Assembly: GCA_913060895.1 (NCBI GenBank)
Contig: CAJXSN010000002.1
Coordinates: 186,001-250,000, forward strand
DNA from: an uncultured Sphingomonadaceae bacterium
GTDB taxonomy: Bacteria > Pseudomonadota > Alphaproteobacteria > Sphingomonadales > Sphingomonadaceae
Length of the DNA: 64,000 bases
Direction: 5' to 3'
Made by a program: the position numbers and the translations under genes. Shown here piece after piece: positions 34,242 through 43,884 of this stretch. The first letter of the stretch is position 1, and each line of letters begins with the position of its first letter. The notes under the pieces were generated by a model, which was not told the DNA's origin, searched no databases, and saw only the letters and a list, made by a program, of their open reading frames with translations.

Positions 34242-35591
34242 TTGACGACTGTCAGACTGCTGAGCCGTCGCCGGTTCCTGCCATTGTTCATTACCCAACT
34301 GTTCAATGCCTTTAACGACAATCTGTACAAAACCGCGATGGTTTTATTCGTGGTGTACCAGGTGTACAATTCGGAAGAGGCAGAAGGCATCTTCAGCGCG
34401 GTTGCCTCAGGCCTGTTTATCCTGCCATTTTTTATTCTGTCTGCACTTGCCGGGCAGCTGGCCGACATGCGTGACAAGGCACGCATCATCCGGATCGTCA
34501 AATTGTGCGAAATCGCATTGATGACCATTGGCGCAACCGGCCTGTATCTATCGTGGCGCGGGTTCGAGATGCCCGTATCCATCCCGCTGGGCTTCACCAC
34601 CATCGACACCGGCTTGCCGATCGTCTTAATGCTGTTTGCCCTTTTCCTGACCGGAATACAGTCGACGTTTCTGGGGCCTATCAAATACGCCATTTTGCCG
34701 CAGCATCTTCGTAAAGACGAGGTACTGGCCGGAACTGGGCTGGTCGAAGCGGGAACCTATGTAGCCATCCTTGCGGGCACCATTCTGGCAGGTTGGATAC
34801 CGGTCGAATATGCTGCGGGTGCGATTATCGTGGTATCGGTGATGGGCTATGTCTCCGCCCGGCAGGTGCCCGCCGCCCCGCCTCTGGGACAGGTCGAGAA
34901 GCTGGACTGGCATATCCTGCGCGCCTCTACCCGGCTGATCCGCAAAACAATGGATGATCGCCAGGTTTATTACGCGATACTCGCAATCAGCTTCTTCTGG
35001 ACCATCGGCGCAGTGCTTTTCATCCAGTTTCCTCCTCTTGCCAAGAACGTCATCATGGCCAGCAAGGAAGTGGCCAGCGTGTTCCTCGTGGTGTTTTCCG
35101 TCGGTGTTGCCATCGGATCGGTTGCCGTAAACAAACTGCTCAAAGGAACGGTGTCCGCGCGGTTCGCACCTGCTTCGGTGCTGGTGATGGCCCTATTTGT
35201 GGTGGCGTTCTACATCGTGTGCAAGCTGTGGCAGGCGGACCAACCGACAGAGTTGCTGGATGTGGCCAGCTTTATCTCCTGGCCGATGGCCAGCATCCTG
35301 TTGCTATGCTTGCTGGGTATTTCGGTATCAGGCGGAATGTTCGTGGTGCCGCTTTACGCATTCCTGACCACCCGTGTTGCGAAGGATCAGGCCGCGCGAA
35401 CTATTGCTGCCAACAATATCGTGAACTCCGGCGCTATGGTCGGCGGATCGCTGCTTGCAATGGTGCTTACAGCAGCGGGAGTACCGATTGCGGAGCAGAT
35501 CCTGCTCAGCGCAGGGATGTGCATCATATCGGCATGGCTGGGTCTGCGCCTGTACAATGCAGAAAAAACCGATAGTTTCGTGGCGGCTTAA
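34242..35591 (+). CDS. MFS transporter, lysophospholipid transporter LplT-like
   Basis: The 449-aa protein has about 12 membrane helices. The N-terminal FITQLFNAFNDNLYKTA, the inter-helix AGQLADMRDKARII and FLGPIKYAILPQHL closely resemble LplT-type major-facilitator proteins, which flip lysophospholipids inward for re-acylation. No acyltransferase domain is fused. The start is TTG at 34242 after GGGGAT. Its neighbour pgsA supports a lipid role. The stop overlaps a small opposite-strand ORF. Confidence 0.85.
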   Translation: MTTVRLLSRRRFLPLFITQLFNAFNDNLYKTAMVLFVVYQVYNSEEAEGIFSAVASGLFILPFFILSALAGQLADMRDKARIIRIVKLCEIALMTIGATGLYLSWRGFEMPVSIPLGFTTIDTGLPIVLMLFALFLTGIQSTFLGPIKYAILPQHLRKDEVLAGTGLVEAGTYVAILAGTILAGWIPVEYAAGAIIVVSVMGYVSARQVPAAPPLGQVEKLDWHILRASTRLIRKTMDDRQVYYAILAISFFWTIGAVLFIQFPPLAKNVIMASKEVASVFLVVFSVGVAIGSVAVNKLLKGTVSARFAPASVLVMALFVVAFYIVCKLWQADQPTELLDVASFISWPMASILLLCLLGISVSGGMFVVPLYAFLTTRVAKDQAARTIAANNIVNSGAMVGGSLLAMVLTAAGVPIAEQILLSAGMCIISAWLGLRLYNAEKTDSFVAA

Positions 35592-35791
35592 GCCAGAAAA
35601 ACCAGCGCCGCCGCCAGCGTGGCGAAGTAGGTGGTGGCAAATCCGCGAATATCATCGCGTGTCGCTATGAAGCCGCTCCACGCCTTTGCCACATGCTGCT
35701 CTTCCGGCAAATGCGGCGGCAGGGAAGCGCGAAAGGGGTGGCGGGCTGTTTCGTCTGTCAGGACGAGAGAGCGTCTTGTTCGTTTCATCAT
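35588..35791 (-). CDS. Small hypothetical protein with C-terminal membrane helix
   Basis: The 67-aa ORF begins MMKRTRRSLVLTDETARHP, is polar and basic, and ends in a hydrophobic stretch FATTYFATLAAALVFLA, so it may be a tail-anchored membrane protein. The organised polar-then-hydrophobic layout looks like a real protein rather than a shadow, but there is no clear ribosome binding site and I do not recognise a family. It overlaps the transporter gene end by 4 nt in convergent orientation and is divergent from the TPP enzyme gene. Confidence 0.5.
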   Translation of the reverse strand: MMKRTRRSLVLTDETARHPFRASLPPHLPEEQHVAKAWSGFIATRDDIRGFATTYFATLAAALVFLA

Positions 35792-35932
35792 CAAGCGCTT
35801 AACGTTTTGATAACCATTACGCTCCCGCGGAAAGCCGGGTGTCGCGTGGCGGGACAGTAACCGTGATGCTTCGCTTCGTGACGGCCATCGGCGCAATTGC
35901 CGCAATGCGCCCGCCCCGCTAGGCATCAAGGC

Positions 35933-37621
35933 ATGAGACAAACGACAACGCCCGATGCCGCCCGCCTTCTGGTCGATTGCCTGAAGGAACAGGGATGCGA
36001 CCGAATATTCACCGTGCCGGGCGAGAGCTTCCTTCAGGTTCTCGACGGGCTGGAGCAGCAGCATTCCATTGATGTCGTGACCTGCCGTCAAGAAGGCGGG
36101 GTCGCCTTTATGGCCTGCGCCGACGGAGCGATGAATGCCGCCGGGACTTGCAAGCCGGGCGTGGCGTTTGTCACTCGCGGCCCGGGGGCCACCAATGCCA
36201 GCATCGGGGTGCATGTGGCGCATCAGGATAGCCAGCCGATGATCCTGTTCGTTGGCGACGTGGCCCGCGATATGCGGGAACGGGAAGGCTTTCAGGAAAT
36301 CGACTTTCCCGTTTTCTTCGGCCCCATTTGCAAATGGGCTGCACGTATTGAGAGTGCAGACCGCATTCCTGAATTTGTTGCCCGTGCCTATTCCGTCGCA
36401 GTCTCCGGCCGGCCCGGTCCGGTGGTTCTGGCCTTGCCCGAAGATATGTTGTCCGATGCAACGCAGGCTGTTCCACGGCCCGCAATAACCCGTCCCGCTC
36501 AGGCCCCCTGCCCCGATGCGATGCAGGCATTGATGGCCATGATTGGCGATGCAGCCAGCCCGGTTGCCATAATCGGCGGCGCTGGCTGGGATGCCAAGGC
36601 CCGCGAACACTTCCAGCTGTTCGCCGAACGGATCGGGCTGCCAGTGGCGACCGCGTTTCGCAGGCAGGACGCAATCAGCCCCTCTAGCAGGGTCTATGCA
36701 GGCAATCTGGGCTACGGCCCCAATCCCCGCCTTGTCGAGCGGGTGAAAAACGCCGATCTGATTGTCGCCGTCGGGACACGGTTAGGTGAGGCAACCACCG
36801 ATGGATACACTGTCGTGACGCCCGAGCATTCCGGCCAGCAACTGGTGCACATTCATCCCGATCCCGGCGAACTGGGCCGAGTATACAGGACCGATCTGGC
36901 GATTTGCGCCGACATGGCCGAATTTGCCGAAAGCGCCGCGTTATGGGATGATGGCGATGTCCTGCCCTTCGATGCTGGCGCGCAGGCCCACTCCGAATGG
37001 GACGAATGGGCAACTGCGCAGCCAGCGACAGTGGAAAACACCAGCTACCCCCTCGAACTTGCCGCCTGTGTTACCTTCATGCGCGACACGCTGCCTGCCG
37101 ATACGATTATCTGCAATGGAGCAGGCAATTTCGCCGGATGGTGGCACCGGTACTGGCGCTACGCAGGTTATCCGTCCCAGCTTGCACCGACCTGCGGCGC
37201 AATGGGGTACGGCGTACCAGCGGCTGTGGCTGCTTCACTACGCTTTCCCGATCGCACCATCGTTGCCGTTGCCGGAGACGGCGATTTCCTGATGAACGGA
37301 CAGGAACTGGCAACCGCGGCCCAGCATAACTGCGACATAATGGTGATAGTAATCGATAACGGCGCTTATGGCACCATCCGGATGCATCAGGAGCGCGAAT
37401 TCCCTGGCCGCATCTCGGCAACCAAGCTCAGCAATCCCGACTTTGCAGCGCTGGGTGCATCTTACGGCGCATGGAGCGCACGGGCCGAAACCACTGCACA
37501 ATTCCGCGATGCGCTGGTGGAAGCAAAGGGCCGCACCGGCATACGCCTGATCCATTGTCTGATCGATGTCGAACAACTGGCCGCCAGCGGGGCGACCATC
37601 AGCGGGCTACGCACAAACTAA
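35933..37621 (+). CDS. Thiamine pyrophosphate-dependent enzyme, acetolactate synthase-like
   Basis: The 562-aa protein has the three-domain TPP fold. The catalytic Glu is in CRQEGGVAFMACADG near residue 50, the central FAD-like domain is intact (GGAGWDAKAREHF), and the C-terminal TPP-binding motif runs from GDGDFLMNG to VIDNGAYG. No acetolactate regulatory subunit gene is adjacent, so it may be a catabolic or decarboxylating family member rather than IlvB. The ATG at 35933 is preferred; an earlier ATG adds twelve non-conserved residues. Confidence 0.88.
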   Translation: MRQTTTPDAARLLVDCLKEQGCDRIFTVPGESFLQVLDGLEQQHSIDVVTCRQEGGVAFMACADGAMNAAGTCKPGVAFVTRGPGATNASIGVHVAHQDSQPMILFVGDVARDMREREGFQEIDFPVFFGPICKWAARIESADRIPEFVARAYSVAVSGRPGPVVLALPEDMLSDATQAVPRPAITRPAQAPCPDAMQALMAMIGDAASPVAIIGGAGWDAKAREHFQLFAERIGLPVATAFRRQDAISPSSRVYAGNLGYGPNPRLVERVKNADLIVAVGTRLGEATTDGYTVVTPEHSGQQLVHIHPDPGELGRVYRTDLAICADMAEFAESAALWDDGDVLPFDAGAQAHSEWDEWATAQPATVENTSYPLELAACVTFMRDTLPADTIICNGAGNFAGWWHRYWRYAGYPSQLAPTCGAMGYGVPAAVAASLRFPDRTIVAVAGDGDFLMNGQELATAAQHNCDIMVIVIDNGAYGTIRMHQEREFPGRISATKLSNPDFAALGASYGAWSARAETTAQFRDALVEAKGRTGIRLIHCLIDVEQLAASGATISGLRTN

Positions 37622-37639
37622 GCCCGGCCTGCCGACGGA

Positions 37640-38050
37640 TTAAATTCCCGCCATCGACATGATGATGGACCACTCTTCCTCTTTGAGTTCAGCCACGGAA
37701 AGGCGGGACAGTCGTACCAGCTCACAATCGGCCAGCTGCGGCTCCGCCTTGATCTGTTTGAGGGTCACGGGATTGGGCAACTTCGTCTTGGGCACGACTT
37801 TTACTGCTGCCCACTTGCCTTCGGGATCGGTCGGGTCGGTAATACCCGCCACACTGACTTCACAGATACCGACAATCTCCAAGCCCTCACGCGAGTGGTA
37901 GAAAAACACCTGATCGCCGACTTCCATCGCTGCCAGATTGTTCTTTGCGCGATGATTGCGCACCCCGTCCCATGTGCCTTCTTTTTCGGCGACCAGATCG
38001 TCCCATCCATATTTGAAGGGTTCCGATTTCATCAGCCAATATCGGGCCAT
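37640..38050 (-). CDS. EVE domain-containing protein
   Basis: The 136-aa protein is a single EVE domain, a PUA-like fold that in relatives binds modified bases in DNA or RNA. It begins MARYWLMKSEPFKYGWDDL and contains WDGVRNHRAKNNL and VFFYHSREG, the hallmark segments. It converges on the TPP enzyme gene across 18 bp. No restriction or modification genes are nearby. Confidence 0.93.
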   Translation of the reverse strand: MARYWLMKSEPFKYGWDDLVAEKEGTWDGVRNHRAKNNLAAMEVGDQVFFYHSREGLEIVGICEVSVAGITDPTDPEGKWAAVKVVPKTKLPNPVTLKQIKAEPQLADCELVRLSRLSVAELKEEEWSIIMSMAGI

Positions 38051-38166
38051 ACGCTGGACTTTCTCAGTTGCTGGTCAGAAAATTTTATCCAGCATTGGTG
38101 ATTACGTGGGCAAAGGTCAAACCCGCATTAACCGGAATTTCAACATAGGCTGGTAGCTGCGACGGT

Positions 38167-39861
38167 ATGAGACTTGCGTCCAAACATCTATCGGGCAAGC
38201 AATCGCCGTCACGAGCGCTTGAAGCAGCCGCATCGTCGCGGTCTTTACGCGCGGAAAAGCGCGATCTTATGGCCTTGGGCATCGCCGCAGCAGCCATCAT
38301 ACTGTTCCTCGGCACCGGCGGCAAAATGGTTAGCCAGATGGCTCGCAGCTGGGCCAGCGAAAGCAGCGGAGGGGTCGATCCCACCGTCGTTTCCACCCTG
38401 ATGCTGAACGTGGCGCTGATTATTTTTATAATGCGCCGTCACCGTGATCTGGTTCGCGAAGTTGCCGAACGGCGCAAAGCAGAGGATCTTGCGCGCGAAC
38501 TTGCAGATATCGACCCCCTCACCGGCTGCCTTAACCGGCGCAGCATACCCCCCGCGACCGATAAGTTGATGGAAGAAGCGAGCCGGAGCAGCCGCGGTAT
38601 CGCCTTTATCATGATCGATCTCGACGATTTCAAACAGGTCAACGATCTGAACGGCCATCAGGCCGGCGATGAAATTCTGCGCACGGTGGCAGAGCGTATC
38701 CGCAACCTGCTCCCGCGCGACGCGCTGCTGGGGAGGCTGGGCGGTGATGAATTTGCCATCGTCGTAAGCTACCAACCCATGCTGCCCGAACGGATCAACG
38801 CGCTTATAACGCGGATTATCGAGAGTATCGCCCAACCGTTCGAGCTGGGGGCTGCTACAGCTGAAATTACCATATCGGTTGGCATCGCCGCCAACCACGA
38901 TACCCTTGCGGAGACAGGCGAGCCATATGATGCGCAGACGCTGATTCACAAAGCCGATATCGCGATGTACGAGGCAAAGAAACATGGCAAGAACCGCTCT
39001 TGCTGGTTCGAAGCCCCGATGGAAAAGGCATTGCAGGTCCGCAACGAACTGGAAGCCGCGATCCGCAAGGGAGTTAAAACCGGCGAATTTGTTCCATTCT
39101 ACGAACAGCAGATCGATCTTGATACTGGCGAATTGGCCGGTTTCGAAATGCTTGCCCGTTGGCGTTCGCCCGACCTCGGTCTCATCGGCCCGGAAGTGTT
39201 CATTCCCATTGCCGAAGACATCGGCATTATCGGTGAGCTGTCGGAAAACCTGATCACTCAGGCGTTTGAGGATGCCCGTGACTGGGACCCGGCGCTAACC
39301 CTGTCGGTCAACATTTCACCGGTCCAATTACGGGATCCGTGGTTTTCGCAGAAAATTCTCAAACTACTCCTGGAAAGCGGATTTTCCGCCAATCGCCTGG
39401 ATCTCGAAATCACCGAAAGCTGCTTGCTCGAAAACATCGGGGTAGTCCGCTCCATGATAACCAGTTTAAAGAATCAGGGTGTAAAGATCAGCCTCGATGA
39501 TTTTGGCACCGGCTATTCCAGCCTGGCGATGCTCCGTTCCCTGCCGTTCGACCGGATCAAGGTCGACCGCAGTTTCGTCGGCGATATCGGCAAAGACGAG
39601 AACGGAAGCAAGATTATCAAGGCGATTGCCTCACTGGGCGACGGTCTGAAAGTGCCGGTCACGGCCGAAGGAATCGAGAACACTATAATTTTGGAAACAC
39701 TGAAAAAGGTCGGCAAGCTAAAGGGGCAGGGCTATCATTACGGTAAACCCGAGGACGCGAAAGCGGTGCGTAAGCGACTGGTAGCCGCCGACCGTATGGC
39801 GTCACTGCTTGACACCCCCGCGGCCCCAGAAGACGACGCCCGGCGCCACTCACACGGCTAA
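38167..39861 (+). CDS. Membrane GGDEF-EAL cyclic di-GMP protein
   Basis: The 564-aa protein has two N-terminal membrane helices (about residues 37-53 and 78-92) and a short helical linker, then a diguanylate cyclase domain with GRLGGDEFAIV and a phosphodiesterase domain with FEMLARW (ExLxR), ITESCLLEN, DDFGTGYSS, KVDRSF and TAEGIE. Catalytic residues of both domains are retained. No RxxD inhibitory site is at the normal position. It has no recognisable periplasmic sensor domain beyond the short loop between helices. It is a single gene, divergent from the EVE gene. Confidence 0.93.
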   Translation: MRLASKHLSGKQSPSRALEAAASSRSLRAEKRDLMALGIAAAAIILFLGTGGKMVSQMARSWASESSGGVDPTVVSTLMLNVALIIFIMRRHRDLVREVAERRKAEDLARELADIDPLTGCLNRRSIPPATDKLMEEASRSSRGIAFIMIDLDDFKQVNDLNGHQAGDEILRTVAERIRNLLPRDALLGRLGGDEFAIVVSYQPMLPERINALITRIIESIAQPFELGAATAEITISVGIAANHDTLAETGEPYDAQTLIHKADIAMYEAKKHGKNRSCWFEAPMEKALQVRNELEAAIRKGVKTGEFVPFYEQQIDLDTGELAGFEMLARWRSPDLGLIGPEVFIPIAEDIGIIGELSENLITQAFEDARDWDPALTLSVNISPVQLRDPWFSQKILKLLLESGFSANRLDLEITESCLLENIGVVRSMITSLKNQGVKISLDDFGTGYSSLAMLRSLPFDRIKVDRSFVGDIGKDENGSKIIKAIASLGDGLKVPVTAEGIENTIILETLKKVGKLKGQGYHYGKPEDAKAVRKRLVAADRMASLLDTPAAPEDDARRHSHG

Positions 39862-39950
39862 ACGGCCACCGCGCGAGCCGATCTCTGATGCGCGGCAATA
39901 CGACACGCGGCCTTTACCTGCAGGGCAGCGAGCCATAGATGCGCTGCACG

Positions 39951-40772
39951 ATGCAGGTTGATTTCACAAAAATGCACGGTCTCGGCAACGATTTCGTAGT
40001 GCTGGATGGACGCGAGGTCGCCTTGCCTGCGATGACGCCGGCCGTCGCAAAAGCTTTGGCCGACCGCAACACCGGGATCGGCTGTGACCAGTTGATTGTG
40101 CTGGAGCCGAAAGGAGATACTGCTTCGAAGGCCGATTTCCGAATGCGGATATACAATCATGATGGAGGTGAAGTGGGCGCGTGCGGCAATGCTTCGCGGG
40201 CTGTCGCCCTGCTGCATGGCAATGATGCGCGGGTGGAAACTGCAGGCGGTGTCATCGATGTGTCGCCCGTTCACGGCGGCGCACAGGTCGATATGGGCGT
40301 ACCGCGCTTCGACTGGGAGGATATTCCGCTGGCCTATGCAATGGACACGGCCGCCATGCCTGTCGGCTGGGAGGAACTCAGCGATCCCGTGGCGGTCAAT
40401 GTCGGCAACCCGCACGTTGTGTTCTTTGTTGATAACGCCGATGCGGTCGATCTTGCCCGCCTCGGACCACTGATCGAGAGCGACGCGCTGTTTCCCGAGA
40501 GGGTGAACGTCAATGTCGCCAGCCTGGCTGAAGACGATCATTTGCATCTGCGTGTGTGGGAACGTGGTGCCGGTCTGACCCGGGCATGCGGCACCGGAGC
40601 CTGCGCCACTGCAGCCGCCGCCTTCTGTCGCGGGTTAACCGGACGCAACGTCACCGTGAGCCTTCCCGGCGGCGATCTGGCGATTGCTTATGATGAAGAA
40701 GGCCGCATCACCATGACTGGCCCTGCAAAGGAGAGTTTTCGCGGCTGCTTCGAATGGAGCAACTTCGCATGA
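39951..40772 (+). CDS. dapF: Diaminopimelate epimerase
   Basis: DapF converts LL- to meso-diaminopimelate for lysine and peptidoglycan. The 273-aa protein has both active cysteines, Cys78 in GGEVGACGNASRAV and Cys213 in TRACGTGACAT, so it should be active. The start at 39951 (MQVDFTKMHGLGNDF) matches the family; a further ATG 12 nt upstream is possible. It overlaps mtaB by ATGA. Confidence 0.96.
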   Translation: MQVDFTKMHGLGNDFVVLDGREVALPAMTPAVAKALADRNTGIGCDQLIVLEPKGDTASKADFRMRIYNHDGGEVGACGNASRAVALLHGNDARVETAGGVIDVSPVHGGAQVDMGVPRFDWEDIPLAYAMDTAAMPVGWEELSDPVAVNVGNPHVVFFVDNADAVDLARLGPLIESDALFPERVNVNVASLAEDDHLHLRVWERGAGLTRACGTGACATAAAAFCRGLTGRNVTVSLPGGDLAIAYDEEGRITMTGPAKESFRGCFEWSNFA

Positions 40773-41965
40773 CTGCGCCCATCGAAGACAAACCCAAACC
40801 GGCAGAAGTCATCTCGCTTGGTTGCCGTCTCAACATTTCCGAAAGTGAGCGCATCGGCGCGATGCTAGCAGGCGAGGACATTGTGGTAATCAACAGCTGC
40901 GCCGTCACCAGCGAAGCCGTGCGGCAAACCCGCCAAGCCATTCGCAAGGCCCGCAGGGCCCGTCCCGATGCCCGCCTGCTGGTGACCGGTTGCGCCGCAG
41001 ATATAGAACGAGACGCGCTGGTTGCCATGCCCGAAGTCGATGGTTTGATTGCAAACGCTGGCAAGCTGGATCCGCGCATGTGGAATGCACCGCTCGACGC
41101 GGCACCTGTTGTGCCCGCCCGCACTCGCGCCTTTGTTGGGGTGCAGAACGGTTGCGACCATTCCTGCACCTTCTGCGTGATACCCCAGGGCCGCGGCGTC
41201 AGCCGATCCCTGCCCGTGGCCGATGTGCTGAAGGTGATAGAGCGCCATTTGGAGCAGGGCGCGCCCGAAGTGGTGTTGACCGGCGTCGATCTGACGTCAT
41301 GGGGCCATGATCTGCCCGATGCGCCCGGCCTCGGCACTCTGGTGCAGGCTATCCTGCGGGCCTTCCCGGCCCTGCCCCGTCTGCGACTGTCTTCAGTCGA
41401 CGGGATAGAGATCGATCCGTTGTTGTTCGACGTTATTTCCAGCGAGCAGCGGATCATGCCACACCTTCATCTATCGCTTCAGCACGGGCACGACCTTATC
41501 CTGAAACGCATGAAGCGGCGCCACAGCCGCGCCGATGCGGTGGACATCGTGGGCCGTTTGAAAGCCCGCCGCCCGGAACTTTCCATCGGCGCAGATCTGA
41601 TCGCCGGCTTTCCGACCGAAACGGACGAGCATCACGCTGCCAATCTTTCGATTATCGCGGAACTGGCTGTGGTTCACGGCCACATCTTCCCCTACTCGCC
41701 TCGCTCAGGCACACCTGCCGCGCATATGCCACAAGTTGAACGTGCGGTAGTGAAAGGCCGCGCCGCGGATCTGCGAGCCGCCACATCCGCCCAGCGCGGC
41801 ACCTGGCTGGAAAGCTTGCTCGGCACAACTCAGGAAGTCCTCGCCGAACGCGACGGGACAGGTTACGCACCCAACTTCGCCCGGGTAAATGTTCCCGCTG
41901 GAACACCCGCCGGAACCATCCTGACTATTACACCCGAACACATTGAAAAGGGCATGCTCCTTTGA
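40769..41965 (+). CDS. mtaB: tRNA (N6-threonylcarbamoyladenosine(37)-C2)-methylthiotransferase MtaB
   Basis: MtaB adds a methylthio group to t6A37 in tRNAs reading ANN codons. The 398-aa protein has the N-terminal UPF0004 domain with cysteines 19, 44 and 75, the radical-SAM cluster CDHSCTFC (Cys129, 133, 136), and a C-terminal TRAM-like domain. MiaB is a paralog but the N-terminal spacing and RIMPHLHLSLQHG fit MtaB. It is translationally coupled to dapF and ftsY by start/stop overlaps. Confidence 0.92.
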   Translation: MTAPIEDKPKPAEVISLGCRLNISESERIGAMLAGEDIVVINSCAVTSEAVRQTRQAIRKARRARPDARLLVTGCAADIERDALVAMPEVDGLIANAGKLDPRMWNAPLDAAPVVPARTRAFVGVQNGCDHSCTFCVIPQGRGVSRSLPVADVLKVIERHLEQGAPEVVLTGVDLTSWGHDLPDAPGLGTLVQAILRAFPALPRLRLSSVDGIEIDPLLFDVISSEQRIMPHLHLSLQHGHDLILKRMKRRHSRADAVDIVGRLKARRPELSIGADLIAGFPTETDEHHAANLSIIAELAVVHGHIFPYSPRSGTPAAHMPQVERAVVKGRAADLRAATSAQRGTWLESLLGTTQEVLAERDGTGYAPNFARVNVPAGTPAGTILTITPEHIEKGMLL

Positions 41966-42885
41966 CGCAATCGAGCTGGACCGAACGCCTGCTGGGCGGG
42001 TTTCGTAAAACATCCGACCGGCTGGGCGAGAACCTGACCGCTGTTGGCGGCACATCGAAGCTGGACGAAGCCACGCTCGACGAGGTGGAGGATGCGCTGA
42101 TCACGTCCGACCTGGGTCCAGCAGCAGCAGCCCGTATCAAGGACAAGCTGCGCGAACGCCGCTTTGGTCTCGAGATAACCGAGCGCGAATTGAAAGAGGC
42201 TGTGGCCGACGAAATCGCAGCGATCCTGCGGGCTGTTGCCAAGCCGCTGGAAATCAGCGCCTTCCCACGCCCGCAGGTCATTCTGGTGATCGGAGTGAAT
42301 GGCAGCGGCAAGACGACCACCATCGCCAAATTGGCGCATTGGCTGCAGGAAGACGATTATGGCGTCATGTTGGCTGCTGGCGATACATTCCGCGCCGCCG
42401 CGATCGGACAGCTGGCGACGTGGGCAGAGCGCATCGGCGCGCCAATTATTCGCGGTGCAGAAGGCGGCGATCCCGCGAGTATCGTGTTCGACGGAGTGAA
42501 AGCCGCGACCGATCAGGGTATCGACGCTCTGGTCGTCGACACTGCAGGCCGCCTTCAGAACAAACGCGAGTTGATGGATGAACTGGCCAAGATCAGAAAG
42601 GTTCTCGGCCGGCTGAACCCTGAGGCGCCGCACAATGTGTTACTGGTGCTGGACGCGACCAACGGGCAGAACGCATTGTCGCAGATCGACGTTTTCAAGG
42701 AAGTTGCCGGAGTGACCGGCCTGATCATGACCAAACTGGACGGTACCGCACGCGGCGGTGTTCTGGTTGCAGCGGCGGAGCAATACGGTCTGCCAATTCA
42801 CGCCATCGGCGTGGGCGAAACGATCGACGATCTGCGACCCTTCGATCCCGATCTGGTCGCCCGAGTGATTGCCGGGGTTGCCTAG
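41962..42885 (+). CDS. ftsY: Signal recognition particle receptor FtsY
   Basis: FtsY is the membrane receptor GTPase that receives SRP-ribosome complexes. The 307-aa protein has the N domain (about 1-95) and the G domain with [10 protein letters not shown] (111-120), the DTAGR motif, and [10 protein letters not shown]. It lacks the long acidic A domain of enterobacterial FtsY, as is usual in alphaproteobacteria. The start is TTG at 41962, overlapping the mtaB stop as TTGA. Confidence 0.96.
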   Translation: MTQSSWTERLLGGFRKTSDRLGENLTAVGGTSKLDEATLDEVEDALITSDLGPAAAARIKDKLRERRFGLEITERELKEAVADEIAAILRAVAKPLEISAFPRPQVILVIGVNGSGKTTTIAKLAHWLQEDDYGVMLAAGDTFRAAAIGQLATWAERIGAPIIRGAEGGDPASIVFDGVKAATDQGIDALVVDTAGRLQNKRELMDELAKIRKVLGRLNPEAPHNVLLVLDATNGQNALSQIDVFKEVAGVTGLIMTKLDGTARGGVLVAAAEQYGLPIHAIGVGETIDDLRPFDPDLVARVIAGVA

Positions 42886-43018
42886 CACCGGACGCTCCAC
42901 ACAATTCACCGTTCATCCAAAGCCAGTACAAGTTAGCCTCTTTTCTCTGTCACGAATTTCAGATGCAAAGCAGTCACTCGGCAGGCTTGGGGCGAGCGAA
43001 CTTAGCGAGACAAAACCG

Positions 43019-43669
43019 ATGAGAGATACCGAAAACCAAAAGAAACCCGCCTCCGGGTGGGTCAGTATCCTGATCGATTACGGGCCGCTTCTGGCATTCT
43101 TCCTGACCTATCGCTGGTTCGCACCGGAAGATCCGGAGCCGATTGCCGAAGTCGGCGCGGTTATTCGCGGCACAATGGTCTTTATGGCCGCTTCGGTAGT
43201 GGCCATCAGTGTGTCCAAATGGCGCAACGGCAAAATTTCGCCGATGTTGTGGTTCTCGACTGTGCTGATCGTGGGCTTCGGCGCGCTAACTATCTTCTTC
43301 GGAGACCCGCTTTTCGTTCAGCTAAAGCCGACGATCATCTATATTGTGTTCGGTATAGCTCTGCTGATCGGGGCGTGGCGCGGCAAGGCGTTGCTCAAGG
43401 TGTTGCTGGAAGCTGCATTCGAGGGCTTGACCGATGAAGGCTGGCTCAAACTGAGCCGCAATTGGGGCGTGTTTTTTCTGGCTCTAGCAGGGCTCAATGA
43501 ATTCCTGCGCTGGTATCTCGATTTTGGCGGATGGCTGGCGGCGAAGCTTTGGGTGTTTTTGCCCCTCACATTCCTGTTCACCTTCACCCAGATCCCGATG
43601 CTGTTGAAGCATGGGCTGGGCCCAGAAGCGAAGGATGATGTGCTGGAGGAAGAACCGCCGACCGGCTGA
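43019..43669 (+). CDS. yciB: Inner membrane protein YciB/IspZ (septation protein A)
   Basis: The 216-aa protein has about five membrane helices with the family's DYGPLLAFFLTYRWF, SKWRNGKISPMLWFST and WLKLSRNWGVFF segments. YciB/IspZ is an inner-membrane protein linked to cell envelope and septation, biochemical role unknown. The ATG at 43019 is preferred; the 50 codons upstream are not conserved. It follows ftsY by 133 bp on the same strand. Confidence 0.9.
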   Translation: MRDTENQKKPASGWVSILIDYGPLLAFFLTYRWFAPEDPEPIAEVGAVIRGTMVFMAASVVAISVSKWRNGKISPMLWFSTVLIVGFGALTIFFGDPLFVQLKPTIIYIVFGIALLIGAWRGKALLKVLLEAAFEGLTDEGWLKLSRNWGVFFLALAGLNEFLRWYLDFGGWLAAKLWVFLPLTFLFTFTQIPMLLKHGLGPEAKDDVLEEEPPTG

Positions 43670-43884
43670 AGGTGCTGATCTGAATGGGGCTCTGGCTATG
43701 CCAAACGGATTGGCTGCTCTTCTTTAGCTAAATCCCAATATTGTTTGCGAGGTTTACGTTAGCGCCTCAATCTCGCTTCCGGCTCTCTTGCGCGGATATG
43801 CGAGAATAATCAGGAGCAGGTCAGCTTTCGCGCGCAAGACTTTCATATAATCCAAGAGACGTATGGCAGGCATGCCAGCGCGCG

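Noticed and set aside
35792-36610. Upstream extension of the small - strand ORF to 340 codons
   Set aside because: The extension is antisense to the TPP enzyme; only the 67 codons outside that gene look protein-like.
43754-43872. Short - strand ORF of about 39 codons between yciB and kup
   Set aside because: No ribosome binding site, no membrane or domain pattern beyond a short hydrophobic run; nothing supports expression. The 215-bp gap shows no other feature.
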